Shown here one piece after another: positions 1-8,752 of a stretch of DNA of 64,000 nucleotides (position 1 is the first letter of the stretch; every line of letters begins with the position of its first letter). The stretch spans positions 124,001-188,000 of the forward strand of contig QJNS01000032.1 in assembly GCA_004154925.1 (NCBI GenBank), given 5' to 3'. The notes beneath the pieces are model-generated. The model made no database searches. It was given only the letters and a program-made list of their open reading frames with translations, and was not told the DNA's origin. A program made the position numbers and the translations under genes. The stretch is from Monosporascus cannonballus (lineage: Eukaryota; Ascomycota; Sordariomycetes; Xylariales).

Positions 1-548
1 CGAAACAAGCCTTCGTAAGTGAAGCCGAGGCGCTCGGCCGCGCGCCTGCTCTTCGCGTGCAGGGAGTCGCACCTCCACTCGAGCCGGCGGTTCCCGAGGT
101 CCTCCACGCAGTACCGCATGGCGAGGTACAGTGCCTCCGTGGCGGCGGTCGTTCGCTGCAGGGCCGCGGAGAACGTGACGTCCCCGACCTCGATGCTGCG
201 GTTTGCCAGGTCGATCCTCCCGAGCGACAGGTATCCGACGGGCGTGCCGGCCCGCGCGTCGCTGGGCAGGTTTTCGTTCGTGATTACGGTATAGTAGATG
301 GGATTCTCCGAGGGGATTATGTCTCTCACGTACTTCCCGAACTCGACCTCCGACTCGAAGGGCCCGACCCACATGTAAGCCCAGACCGATGCGGTAGCGG
401 TGGCATTGCACAATTGCTGGTATAGGGCGGGGATATGAGTTTCGTCGAGAGGGACGAGCTTTGCGCACCGGCCTTCGATCGCCCTCCTCTCGGGTCTCTG
501 TGCCGGGTGAGAGGCAACCGGAACACCTAGTGGTGCCCCTTCAAACAT
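1..548 (-). CDS. GNAT-family N-acetyltransferase, 5' part (runs off the left edge)
   Basis: Open for 182 codons from an ATG at 548-546 to the window edge, with no stop. Seen: the start context CCGCCACC-ATG is a strong eukaryotic start signal. The N-terminal half holds an acceptor-fold segment ending in TPVGYLSLGRID. The C-terminal half holds RRLEWRCDS, then SRRAAERLGFTYEGLFR, the pattern typical of RimJ/RimL-like acetyltransferases (Acetyltransf_3). Known of the family: the enzyme transfers an acetyl group from acetyl-CoA to an amine, and the ERLGF region lies in the acetyl-CoA binding half. The substrate cannot be read from the sequence. About 180 residues are visible; members are usually 200-250 aa, so the missing 3' part is probably short. 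Base composition is GC-rich with no RIP damage, unlike everything beyond 2197. It is the only gene here that looks functional, and its promoter would lie in 549-2196. Confidence 0.9.
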   Translation of the reverse strand, partial: MFEGAPLGVPVASHPAQRPERRAIEGRCAKLVPLDETHIPALYQQLCNATATASVWAYMWVGPFESEVEFGKYVRDIIPSENPIYYTVITNENLPSDARAGTPVGYLSLGRIDLANRSIEVGDVTFSAALQRTTAATEALYLAMRYCVEDLGNRRLEWRCDSLHAKSRRAAERLGFTYEGLF

Positions 549-2196
549 GGTGGCGGTGGGAGGACGGGATTGAGTCTGAAGAGAATGGATCGGGGGTCAG
601 TTAGCTTTAGATTCATACCGGTTAATATACGGCTAACTCCTATAGTAATGTCCATTCATTAATGTTGAGAAATGTTTCATGAGTCTGACTGTGCCGCATG
701 AGTCAGCTTGCGAGTTCGGTCGAACCGAGCGGCGGCTCGTAAACCTATTGGGACATGAACTCCATCGCCTCCATAATCCCTGCAATTCCCCGGAGGGAAG
801 TTAGCGATAACTTCGGGGATTCGGAGACTAATACGATGTCGTGGAATAGGGATATCTATGTTAGTCATCAAGCTCCCAGCACCCCGGAAGAACCTTATTC
901 CGGCGCGCCCACAGTATACAGAGAGCTTCCTAGCCACCGCTCCCTGGAGCTCAATTCTAGGAAGACAATTATCACTTCCCACACTTTATGTTACCTTATC
1001 CTCTGATCAGCTTAACTGTCACATACGAAATGGCGAGACAGCAAGTCCAACTAAGGTAGGAAGCAGCCGATAATAAGTACGCAAGCTATAATTGCCACAC
1101 TGAATTTGAAGGCCTGGCATTCGAGGAACGTGCAGTAGTATGACTACAGTTTACTTCACCACGCAAGATATACAGCTTAGATATATAGATACGGAGATTG
1201 GTTACTTAGGTAAGCAAACCCGGGGATGGGAGGAGAACAGGGGATCGTCTAAGAAAGGACTCACTGTGGTAACTATACGTTTCAGCTGATTCTCTTTCCC
1301 TTCATTTCACTTCACATATTTGGAAGAACCTTCCCTCGCTTTTCCCAGCCTCCTTTTCTGCACCCATTTTACCCACGCTATGCGTCTCCTGTCAACCAGA
1401 GATCTGCGCCTGAATGACTCCACAGGCCGTGATCCTCCAAAGTATGCAATACTGTCGCACACCTGGTCGGTAGAATAGGAGCGATTGGATGACATCGAAG
1501 ACGGCATCCCTGCGCTGAATGAGAAAAAGAAAGGCCTTGCAAAAGTCAGGGTTAGCTACAAGAAGGAATGGGCAAGTAACTATGACTGAATTTGTAACGA
1601 CACATGTTGCATATATAAGAAAAGCAGCGCCGAGCTTCCTAGGCGACCAGCACGACGTCTTAGAGGTATGGGGGCAGCCGACGTACTCAGAAAAGTTTAG
1701 ATTGAATCGATGAGATCGGGACGAGTATTCTATAACTGCAGTTTATCACACAGCACGCCAGGTCGCGAACCAAGAGGCTATCTATCTCATCGACAAAAAA
1801 CATAGAGAATGACTTTGGGGAGCTGAGGAAGCTTGTGGCTAATAACGTACTTCAGGAGTTACAGCTCATGTTGGATCAAGTAGGTATCGACGTCAGTCTC
1901 ACAACTAGTTAGGTGTGAGGTTTTCGCATACGAAATCGATCTTGGTCGCAGATTATCCATTAGCCTCAAGCCCTTTCCAACCGGGCCGTCCGGTTCTTCC
2001 GTCCTCGCCATGCCCGAACACAGTGGTCTTTCAAGATTCCATATTGGTTTGCGACGGAGTTTGTGGCACAGAGAAGCCTACGTCTCTTTTCCTCTTTGTC
2101 ACTGTCTCCGTTGGTCTCTCGTCAATTCAAGTCGCATTACCGGTACCATCCATGAGAGAGGAGCTGCTGCGGCGTGCTGGGTGAGTATTCTGGGTA
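549..2196. other. GC-balanced intergenic stretch with no supported gene
   Basis: About 1.65 kb of ordinary base composition between the acetyltransferase start and the first transposon end. Several short open frames exist (for example 755-1006 plus, 1307-1507 minus and 1519-1713 plus). None has a recognisable domain or overlapping support, and several overlap on opposite strands, so none is called. It should contain the promoter of the minus-strand acetyltransferase and perhaps part of a small spliced gene that I cannot resolve. It shows no RIP signature. Confidence 0.5.
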
Positions 2197-2300
2197 AGGG
2201 GACATCCCCACCAACGCCCCATCCCCCCAGCGCGCCGCGATTTTCTATACTAAATCAACGAAATTGCATATTTATAATTAATTAGGGAAAATACATATTA
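2197..2300 (+). repeat. Left terminus of DNA transposon T-outer
   Basis: Begins with AGGGGACATCCCC directly after a TA (2195-2196). About 30 bp in, it has the block GCGCCGCGATTTTCTATAC followed by AT-rich DNA. The same block occurs at 3640 (plus), near 4440 (minus) and near 58770 (minus). The two inner copies are clearly the two ends of one element (T-inner). By elimination, this end pairs with the inverted copy near 58770, so T-outer encloses the rest of the nest. This position is also where GC-balanced DNA gives way to AT-rich DNA. TA target sites plus long TIRs fit a Tc1/mariner-type or related element, but no transposase was found. Confidence 0.6.
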
Positions 2301-2426
2301 AAAACAGATAACAGGATTACAATTACGGCTTTAAAATAAGGCTGTGTCGAAAGTAACATTTAAAAATATAGACTTTCTAAAAAGATATTAAAGGTCGAAA
2401 TTGGAATAATAAGACCTTAGTGGTTA

Positions 2427-2540
2427 TGTTACGGCCTGGTCAACCGTAATAGGCTTCCGGTATATATGCAGCTGTAAGAATTACGATCATTCCACCGATC
2501 TTTTGCCCTGGTGGCGTAGCGATATGGTGCAGCCGTAACA
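2427..2540. repeat. Short solo LTR-like repeat Q, copy 1
   Basis: 114 bp bounded by TGTTACGGC and its inverse GCCGTAACA. Flanks are GGTTA (2422-2426) and GGTTT (2541-2545), a 4/5 match consistent with a 5-bp TSD. A second copy lies at 2885-3187. The composition is not RIP-damaged. Its parent element is not in the window, so Q is inferred to be a solo LTR. Confidence 0.6.
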
Positions 2541-2884
2541 GGTTTCTTATGCAGAGTACACGAGAAATTATGTTACGACCCAGGCCAAGACTGGTCGCAA
2601 GAACGATCGGACCCACACGAGAGGGTCACGTGATTTGGATCTCTCTTGGCATCAAGATCCAAGAAGATCCATACAGAACCAATCGTATCCAATGGAATTG
2701 GATCTGTGATGACTTCTAGATTTAATGGAGAACCAATTAACTTATGTAAGATATATACGTTCGTTTTTTCCATAGTTTAGATAGCAGCAGCTTGCAATAA
2801 AACTTCGTTACCCAAGATACCCTTGGTATTACGAGACGTGACCAGTTATTGTATCCATTGCTCAGAAATCCCACGATACTCCTG

Positions 2885-3187
2885 TGTTACGGCTTGGTCC
2901 ACCGTAAAGAGCTCCAGTATATATGCAGCTGTAAGCACCAGGATGATTGCCACAATTGCGATCATTCCACTGATGTCATGGAAAAGGGCACCCCTAGCTG
3001 GGGTCTTCGGGTGATTGTTGTTCCTTTCCGAAGCCCTATATCAGTAGATCACCCACAACAAGTGGGATCACCGCTTCCTAACTTTCTACAAGTCAATATA
3101 CCCTCAAGAGCTGTGTATCTACTCCCTAGTAAGTGTGACAACTGATATTTTGCTCTGGTGGCGTAATGGCATGGTGCAGCCATAACA
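2885..3187. repeat. Solo LTR-like repeat Q, copy 2, inserted in L0
   Basis: Same termini as Q copy 1 (TGTTACGGC...GCCATAACA). A perfect 5-bp TSD, TCCTG, lies at 2880-2884 and 3188-3192, and removing the insert restores the conserved LTR text CACGATACTCCTGCCAAC. It is itself interrupted by a solo R LTR at 2974-3140. Confidence 0.8.
2974..3140 (+). repeat. Solo LTR of copia element R, inserted in Q copy 2
   Basis: 167 bp from TGTCATGGAAAAGGG to AAGTGTGACA, with TGTCA/TGACA inverted ends and a perfect TSD, ACTGA, at 2969-2973 and 3141-3145. It is a near-copy of the two LTRs at 4577-4743 and 58112-58278 and has exactly the same length. It is almost free of RIP. Confidence 0.88.
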
Positions 3188-3250
3188 TCCTGCCAACATA
3201 AACCCGTACGACTAAGGTTTAACAGTTAGTGAATCAGCCTAGCCGCCACA

Positions 3251-3568
3251 TGTTAAGATCGAACGTTGGTATTTTATTAAACAAAACAACGTAATAAAAC
3301 AAAAATAAAATATAAGATAAATGTTATATATAACTTTACTCAATTTTTTAGTTATAATTAAAAAAAAATTAAATATTATCTATAATATTAATTACGGCAT
3401 TACCTAAAAAATAATAATATTTTTTCTATATAACAGTTTTTTTTGTTTAATATGTTATATCTTTATATATATTCACAATGTTTAAACAAAAGTAAAGCCG
3501 TAAAGTAATATTTAGCTTTAAATAATTATATATAAAATATTTCTTTTATATTTTTAATATCATAAAAC
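3251..3568. other. AT-rich T-outer sequence without a gene
   Basis: Roughly 320 bp of RIP-like AT-rich DNA between L0 and solo LTR P. I see no reading frame or further repeat boundary in it. By position it belongs to T-outer. Confidence 0.4.
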
Positions 3569-3610
3569 TTATATGTGATATCTAGGCGATTTAATCAACT
3601 ATTAAACCTA

Positions 3611-4477
3611 AGGCGGCCAACCTATAAACGAGCCACCCCCTTAATGCGCCGGCCATTTCTCATACAAAATCGTCAAAATCGCTATATTTTCAATAACGCT
3701 TTAAAATTCGAATAAAAATCAGAAAAATAAGCGGCTGCAAATACTGATATTAAATTTAAGCCCTTGATAAAAGAAAAATATTTAGAAAATTTGTATAATT
3801 TTATAATATTTTTTGAAAATTTTATGATACTTAATATTACGTTTTACTATATATTTTATATCTAATATTTAAAAAATTCATAACTTTTTTATTATCAAAG
3901 ATATATAAAAGATATTATATATATAACTATTTTCATATTAGAGCTATTTAACGGTGTTTCCCTTTTTTTTTTTAAATATCTTTAGTAAATATAAAGATAT
4001 ATTTTAAAAAGGAAAGGTGGGGTAAAAGTGGAGAATACTTTATATGAGAAAAACTATATTAGATTTTGAAATATTAATTATATAACGAATAATCACTATA
4101 ATAAATAATAATTTTCTAATTTTGAAAAACGTAATTAAAGATAAATAAACCGAAAAGCCTATACTTTTATCTATTTTAGGTCCGTATTTATTTATGAATA
4201 AAGTGATTTATTTAGTTTTAACAATTTCTCATACAATTTGTATGATAAAATGTTAACGTTTTATTTTTGCAACTTTGACCTTAACTTTTTTCATATAAAT
4301 ATAACTATATTTTTATAATATTTTATATGCCGTATTATTTTAAGCTTTAATTATTACTTTGTCGACCGTTTTTTAATAACTATTTTTGTTAATTAATTAT
4401 ATATAAGCAGTTTTCTTGATTTTGTATGGGAAATGGCGGCCCGTTGATAGGGTGGCCCGTTCGTAGGTGGGCCATCT
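3611..4477. mobile_element. T-inner: short TIR element (MITE-like) inserted in LTR P at a TA
   Basis: 867 bp with long inverted ends. The left end begins AGGCGGCCAACCTATAAACG and the right end read inward begins AGATGGCCCACCTACGAACG; similarity continues about 60 bp to CATACAAAATC. TA duplicates flank it (3609-3610 and 4478-4479), and removing it rejoins the LTR text at the TAAGTCGTACGGG block. The interior is AT-rich with no recognisable transposase, so it is probably a non-autonomous relative of T-outer. The TA target suggests a Tc1/mariner-like element; this is inference. Confidence 0.75.
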
Positions 4478-4576
4478 TAAGTCGTACGGGTTTATGTTGG
4501 CAGGAGTATCGTGGGATTCTGAGCAATGGATACAGTAACTGATCACGTCTCGTAATACCAAGGGTATCTTGGGTAA

Positions 4577-4743
4577 TGTCACACTTACTAGAGAGTAGAT
4601 ACACAGCTCTTGAGGGTATATTGACTTGTAGAAAGCTTGGAAGTGGTGATCCCACTTGTTGTGGGTAATCTACTGATATAGGGCTTCGGAAAGGAACAAC
4701 AATTACCCGAAATCCCCAGCTAGAAGTGCCCTTTTGCATAACA
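4577..4743 (-). repeat. 3' LTR of R
   Basis: 167 bp, TGTCACACTTACTAG...GCATAACA on the plus strand, next to the minus-strand polypurine tract. It shares its sequence with 58112-58278 and with the solo copy at 2974-3140. Confidence 0.85.
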
Positions 4744-5424
4744 TACCCCCTGATTTTTCTGGAGCTATAACAAAAGGATCACCCTATGGGCACCCCCCAG
4801 ATCTAACGTTTTCGTAAAGCTATATATAATAAATAACGTATATAGAGCTTTATAATTCGTAATAATAACAAAAATTAAAACTGCGATCATAGATATAACT
4901 TTCTCGGACGTACTTTTTTTTTTTTTTGAAAAACCGGCTCCTAAAGGTGTAAATCGACTAATCGAAAATATAATATACGTTCTTTTTTATTATCGCACTA
5001 AGCGTCTTTACGGACGAGGTATTTTGAATAGATATATATATATATAAAGTAGTAAATTATTATATATCCGATTTCAGGTCGTATTTAATTATTAATAAAA
5101 TCGTTCCGGCTGCGTATTATAAATTTCTTAAATAATAAAGTTATTATATAACATAATATTTAATTTTTTTAACTGCTCTCGTATTAATGTGAGATAAACG
5201 AGAGTGCGACGCTAATTATAACACCAAAAGATCAGCAATTCCAAACTCTAATTGGAGTTTGGACACCCTAATCCACCTTATAAGGACTAGCTGTGCATAT
5301 CATCACAATTAACTTTTATTTCTTTATTAAAATACGTACCTTTATACGTTAAAAAACGTTTTCTGGTAACGTCGGCAGCTAAGCTTGTTACGGCAATTAC
5401 TTCTCCAGAACGTATATAAGCTTA
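4744..5424 (-). other. 3' internal region of R
   Basis: About 680 bp between the end of the gag relic and the 3' LTR. It contains a 15-bp poly-T near 4914, an (AT)n run near 5031 and two hairpin-capable inverted repeats: CTCTCGT/ACGAGAG (about 5175-5208) and CCAAACTC/GAGTTTGG (about 5241-5263). No pol motif is visible. Confidence 0.5.
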
Positions 5425-5508
5425 TGTCAGCTAGCTAGGGAGTGCGGAGCGCTCCCCATATACGCAAAGGTCCCATACTGATCGGCTCATATATGTTCCG
5501 TAGCTAAG

Positions 5509-5924
5509 TGTGACGGCTATGCGGTTTAACCAATTATTAAACTTAAGTCGTACAGGTTTATGTTGATAGGAGCATCGTGGAAATCTGAGCAACGAATATA
5601 GTATCGTATTACGTCTCGTAATACTAAGGGTGCCCTGGGTAACGAATTGTTATTACAAGTTACTGTTATCTAAATTATGGAAATAACGAACGTATATATT
5701 CTCGTTTAGGTTTAACGTATTTTGGCTGGCTTAAAAGTATTTAATTACTTAAATCCTTTTAAGACCTTTTAAACTTTTCGTAATTCGGCTAGCTTAACGT
5801 TTTTGAACTAATAGTATCGTTTAAGCCCATTAAGCCAATTACGTAATTTCTTGGCCACAGTCGGAATTTGTATTTTCTAGAACTCCGACCGTTTTTAAAA
5901 GGCCAAAACCGTTAAGTTATAATA
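5509..5924 (-). repeat. 3' LTR of A
   Basis: 416 bp; starts TGTGACGGCTATGCGG on the plus strand and ends GTTAAGTTATAATA. It is strongly RIP-mutated compared with the 5' copy. Confidence 0.87.
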
Positions 5925-8378
5925 CGATCTCCCCCTTTTAGGATTTTTGTTCTTAAAATTAATTATTTGTTTTATTAGTTTTAATAAGTAACTTTCCCTT
6001 TTTCATACTTATCATATCGGGTCGTATCGAAAAACGCTGTTTTCGCCAGCGCGTTAACGTTTTAATTCTTTCAAAACGTATTAGTTGTTTTGATTTTACT
6101 ATGTTATCAAACTTTTCTTTTTTACGTTGCAAGTTTAAAAACAAAATTTGCAAATTTTATTACAGTTCGAGAGAATGTACGCAATATATAGAATACGAAA
6201 ACACTTATAACTTCTTTGGTCCTTCAGAATTTGAATATAATAAATTTATCGCAAAAAATCGTTTAAAATTAAAAAAGCGTATTATTAAAAATTTACTAAA
6301 AGTTTAATAACGTTTAAACGAATTATTTAGTCGTTTAAATCGTTTATAGAAATGGAAAAAACTTTTTCGTAATCGTAATATAAAAATACTTCTTCGGAAT
6401 ATCCAGGACGCGGAAGCTATAAAGAAATTTGAACGCTTAAAAACAGAGCAATAACAATTAAAAGCTGTCGTTACAGCTATTACGTTAACATAGGTCGCGC
6501 TCTCGGCCGGCTGGTCTAAGGTTAATATTACTAATTGGTCGACTGTTAACTAAAACGCGCCCGTTATTATCGGTAAAAGTTCTTTAATAGGCATTGGGCG
6601 CTAATAAGATTTTTGGTGAATTCCTAGGTGTTTTCGAAATCTGGATACTTTTTCCATTTAATTAGGTAATAAGTAAGTTTCTTTTTTTTCTTTTGTCGAA
6701 TATTTTTTCTATTTTATATAATTATTCGTTTTTTACCTCTATATTGTTTTGTTCTTTACGTACTACGATGGTATCTGCCGTGAACTCGAACAAAAAAATA
6801 TTGAAAACTGGATAGAATTTAAGCTTAGATAAGAATTCCAGTTAATAATTATTTTCCAATATTTTATAGCGATTTAATATAGACCAATATATTTAAAATC
6901 GAGTTTTCTACTGCGTCGTTTTATTTAAATATTTTTTGTAGCTAAAAGAATTATCTTCCTCTTTTTCAAAGTTGGCCATTTAAACCTTTTCTGGTTGTAA
7001 TATTTGCTTATTTGGTAACGTACAAATTTTAATTCTATTTTTATTTTTTAATACAGTTATTTTAGCTGTTTTAAAGTAAATATTGCCTTAATATTAATTG
7101 GACCGTCGTCGTATATTTCTTTATAAAGTTTTGGAATGAAATCAAAGTTTGGGTATATTGGAATTATTTTCATACTTTCGTAATAACTGGTATCATAAAC
7201 TAGGTCAGTAATAAATAACCTTTTAACCTAGTTATTTTATTCGTGATTGATATAATACCGTAAGTATATTTCCAAAATTTAATTTGTTCGTTTTATCTGT
7301 TTATTTGTAATTTAAAAATATTCAATAATTTGTAATTTAAGTCGATCTGTATTATAAGGTCTTGTTAAAATTTAGATACGAATATTAATCCTTTATTTAA
7401 AATAATTTCTATTAATAATTCGTATATGTTAAAAATGTATCTAAAAAATATATGTTATTTGTTCGGCGTTTGTGTTCTTATAATATGGTAAAAAATAGGA
7501 GAATTTTATAAATCGATCGACGATTACGAAAATGCTATCGTAATGTATTTTTGTAACGGTGTCCTTTGACAAAAGGAGTTTGGTAATAAAATCGAATATA
7601 ATTATATATTATAGTTGTTTTACAACTGGTAATGGCTGTAACTTTTCGTATAGTTTATATCGTCGAGCCTTTATTTTAACGTAAATATTTTATTGCTTGA
7701 TTACTTTTTATATGGTTAATTTCATTTTAAAAAATGAATATATGCGTTAAAGTCGTTTTAGAGTTTTATCGATTTCTAGGTGTTTATGTAACTAGTGTTT
7801 ATGTATTTTTCGTACTAAGTCCTTTTAGCTTTCTGCTAGAACTTGTACTTTATTTGTTTTTTTAGTGTTCTATGAGATTATCATTATATTGCTGGATTTT
7901 CTAATGCATATTATTAGGCATTATCGGAATTGTCGTAATTTGTGGAAGGCGTAAATGTTCTTTTATAATGATATTAAAAATTATATGGTTAATTTTGACG
8001 AATTTCTTTTTAAGGCTTAATCGTTTACTTAAAATATCGACTTTACCGTTTTCTAAGCCCTTTTTTTGAATAATAACGAAGTCAAAATTCGCCAATTTCT
8101 TTGCATACCTTAATTATCGTCTTTTAAGATCTCTAGTCATAATAAAACAAGTAAAAATTTGATAATCCGTATAAACTTTAATTTAGTAAAAGCTTTTTTT
8201 AAAAAAATATCAAAATTCTCGGAATGTTATAATAATAACCATAAATCTTTTATTTGGAATACCATAATTAAGTCCGGTTCTTTTTAATTTATATACAAAA
8301 ATACAAGAGGATATAATATGCCTTAATTATTACGCTGACCGATTATTATGCCTAACCCGTAATTCGAGGTATCGGTTT
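5925..8378 (-). pseudogene. Chromovirus A: 3' part of pol (RNase H to chromodomain end), RIP-degraded
   Basis: Reading the minus strand, 8095-8020 gives FDFVIIQKKGLENGK...ILSKR. This is the end of the Ty3/gypsy RNase H domain (family form FDFVIKYRPGKENGKADALSRR). Integrase and chromodomain sequence follow toward the LTR. Near 6607-6650 the reverse strand still shows the chromodomain tail, DFENT followed by KNLISAQ. Stops are almost all TAA or TAG at expected glutamines. The fragment ends where B's LTR begins at 8379. The known role of the parent protein is to copy and integrate the element; this copy cannot be functional. Confidence 0.75.
6101..6607 (+). pseudogene. Frame antisense to the 3' end of chromovirus A pol
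   Basis: An ATG at 6101 opens 68 codons without a stop. The same frame then runs to a double stop TAA TAA at 6602-6607, with only RIP-type TAA/TAG stops between. The first part resembles the antisense frame 19533-19321 (minus) of element D: both contain KFKNKI and YNKFI. The end, VIIGKSSLIGIGR, resembles B (about 9410-9460) and, more distantly, E, D and G. Antisense ORFs near the 3' end are known in some plant Ty3/gypsy lineages. The tail overlaps the sense-coding end of pol, so part of the conservation could come from the sense protein. Confidence 0.4.
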
Positions 8379-8752
8379 TGTAACGGCTAGGGAGTTTAAC
8401 CAACTATTAAATCTTAGTCGTACGGGTTTATGTTAGCAGAAGTATCGTGGAAAACTGAGCAATAAATACAATAACGTGTTACGTTTCGTAATACCAAAAG
8501 TGCCTTAGGTAGCGAATTGATATTATAAGCTGAAATTATTTAAATTGTAGAAATAACGAACGTATATATTTTCCCTATTTTTGGCTTAATTACTTCTGAT
8601 TACGTAGCCGGTAGTAATTATAATTATTTAAAATTAGCTTTAATTATTAATAATTACTGGTTTAACAGTAATTACCGTCACGTAACCCGAGAGGTGGCCC
8701 GTATGATCCATATCTAACCGTTTTTAAGGCCGAAACTTATTAAGTCGTAATA
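8379..8752 (-). repeat. 3' LTR of B
   Basis: 374 bp, TGTAACGGCTAGGGAG...AAGTCGTAATA on the plus strand. The first half matches the other chromovirus LTRs; the centre (about 8590-8680) is a B-specific TAATTA-rich block. The polypurine AAAGAAAGAAAAT adjoins it on the minus strand. Confidence 0.85.

Larger units (their letters stand above)
2571..3250 (+). repeat. Chromovirus LTR L0, interrupted by repeat Q copy 2
   Basis: Starts TGTTACGACCCAGGCC and ends in CCTGCCAACATAAACCCG...AGCCGCCACA. This is the same 3' half seen in the LTRs of A, B, D, E, G and P. The centre carries GATCC-rich short repeats specific to this copy. No 5-bp TSD is visible (AATTA on the left, TGTTA on the right), so it may be one LTR of a broken element and not a clean solo LTR. 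RIP damage is weak. Confidence 0.7.

Noticed and set aside
755..1006. Small open frames in the GC-balanced 549-2196 region as genes
   Set aside because: Overlapping short frames on both strands, no domain, no codon or splice evidence.
2849..3145. Short ORF with PFRSPISVDHPQQ as a conserved small protein
   Set aside because: Lies wholly within the R solo LTR and Q; explained by LTR sequence.
4389..4739. 116-codon minus-strand open frame, with relatives at 2849-3145 (plus) and 58694-58915 (minus)
   Set aside because: It reads through the R LTR, part of LTR P and the T-inner end. The similarity between the three frames is repeat DNA similarity, not a protein family.
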